Positions 34,605 to 34,772 of a stretch of DNA of 34,772 nt are shown piece after piece. The stretch is from Petrocella sp. FN5 (GTDB lineage Bacteria > Bacillota > Clostridia > Lachnospirales > Vallitaleaceae), in assembly GCF_029210395.1 (NCBI RefSeq), contig NZ_JARGDP010000030.1, positions 1 to 34,772 on the forward strand, written 5' to 3'. A program made the position numbers and the translations under genes. The first letter of the stretch is position 1. The number at the start of each line of letters is the position of its first letter. Below the pieces are notes generated by a model. It did not search any database and was not told where the DNA came from. It saw only the letters and a list, made by a program, of their open reading frames with translations.

Positions 34605-34683
34605 AAAAGGTTATTTCTAAACTCAAAAAATACACATCGATATTATTCTCTAATATTTATGTGCTATGAATTTGTATATCGAA

Positions 34684-34756
34684 TGGGCGCAACAGGGCTC
34701 GAACCTGTGACCCCCTGCTTGTAAGGCAGGTGCTCTCCCAGCTGAGCTATGCGCCC
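34684..34756 (-). tRNA. tRNA-Val (anticodon TAC)
   Basis: A 73-base cloverleaf with acceptor GGGCGCA/TGCGCCC, anticodon loop CTTACAA, T-arm GGTTCGAGCCC and discriminator A. It is the first complete tRNA of the cluster inside the window; the promoter lies outside. Confidence 0.97.
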
Positions 34757-34772
34757 TGGGATATTTACATAA

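Overview
This is a chromosomal, AT-rich stretch of a low-GC Gram-positive bacterium, most likely an anaerobic member of the Clostridia (inference). The signs are strong AGGAGG-type ribosome binding sites, a T-box leader, a SAM-I riboswitch, an ANTAR-type antitermination leader, and a gene block that matches the Bacillus/Clostridia block yaaO-tmk-darA-yaaR-holB-ricT-yabB-rsmI-abrB. No transposase, integrase, phage gene or CRISPR array is visible. Most genes lie on the minus strand.

Layout: (1) 37-3061, a TRAP transporter dctP-dctQ-dctM with a strong hairpin between dctP and dctQ. (2) 3411-3836, a two-CBS-domain protein. (3) 3837-4169, an intergenic stretch full of hairpins. (4) 4170-10596, a complete tryptophan operon trpE-G-D-C-F-B-A, transcribed from a consensus promoter at about 11040 through a Trp-specific T-box leader that carries two successive antiterminator/terminator modules. 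(5) 11241-11501, a small AbrB-type regulator on the plus strand, convergent with (6) 11601-16372, apbE, rsmI, a YabB-type methyltransferase, ricT and holB. (7) A plus-strand metallophosphoesterase, then a large signal-less BMP-domain protein, yaaR and the cyclic-di-AMP receptor pstA/darA. (8) 20491-26231, a galacturonate catabolic cluster uxaB-uxaA-uxaC with a divergent AraC-family regulator; it sits between darA and tmk, which are neighbours in related genomes. (9) tmk and an Orn/Lys/Arg-decarboxylase-family gene. (10) amtB and glnB behind a leader with the dual-hairpin ANTAR target. (11) metY behind a SAM-I riboswitch. (12) A Nudix hydrolase and a small Cys-rich membrane protein. (13) A tRNA cluster, in transcription order Val-Thr-Tyr-fMet-Phe-(Phe 3' fragment)-Lys.

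The window is rich in RNA-level control. Tryptophan synthesis is sensed through uncharged tRNA, sulfur assimilation through SAM, and ammonium uptake probably through an ANTAR regulator encoded elsewhere. The uxa genes convert D-galacturonate to 2-keto-3-deoxygluconate via tagaturonate and altronate; their transporter and the later KDG enzymes are not here. The best candidates for something undescribed are the 651-residue fusion of a ParB/Srx-like segment with a BMP ligand-binding domain (17305-19260), the unexplained second half of the glnB leader, and several families of short hairpin or inverted-repeat elements at gene boundaries.
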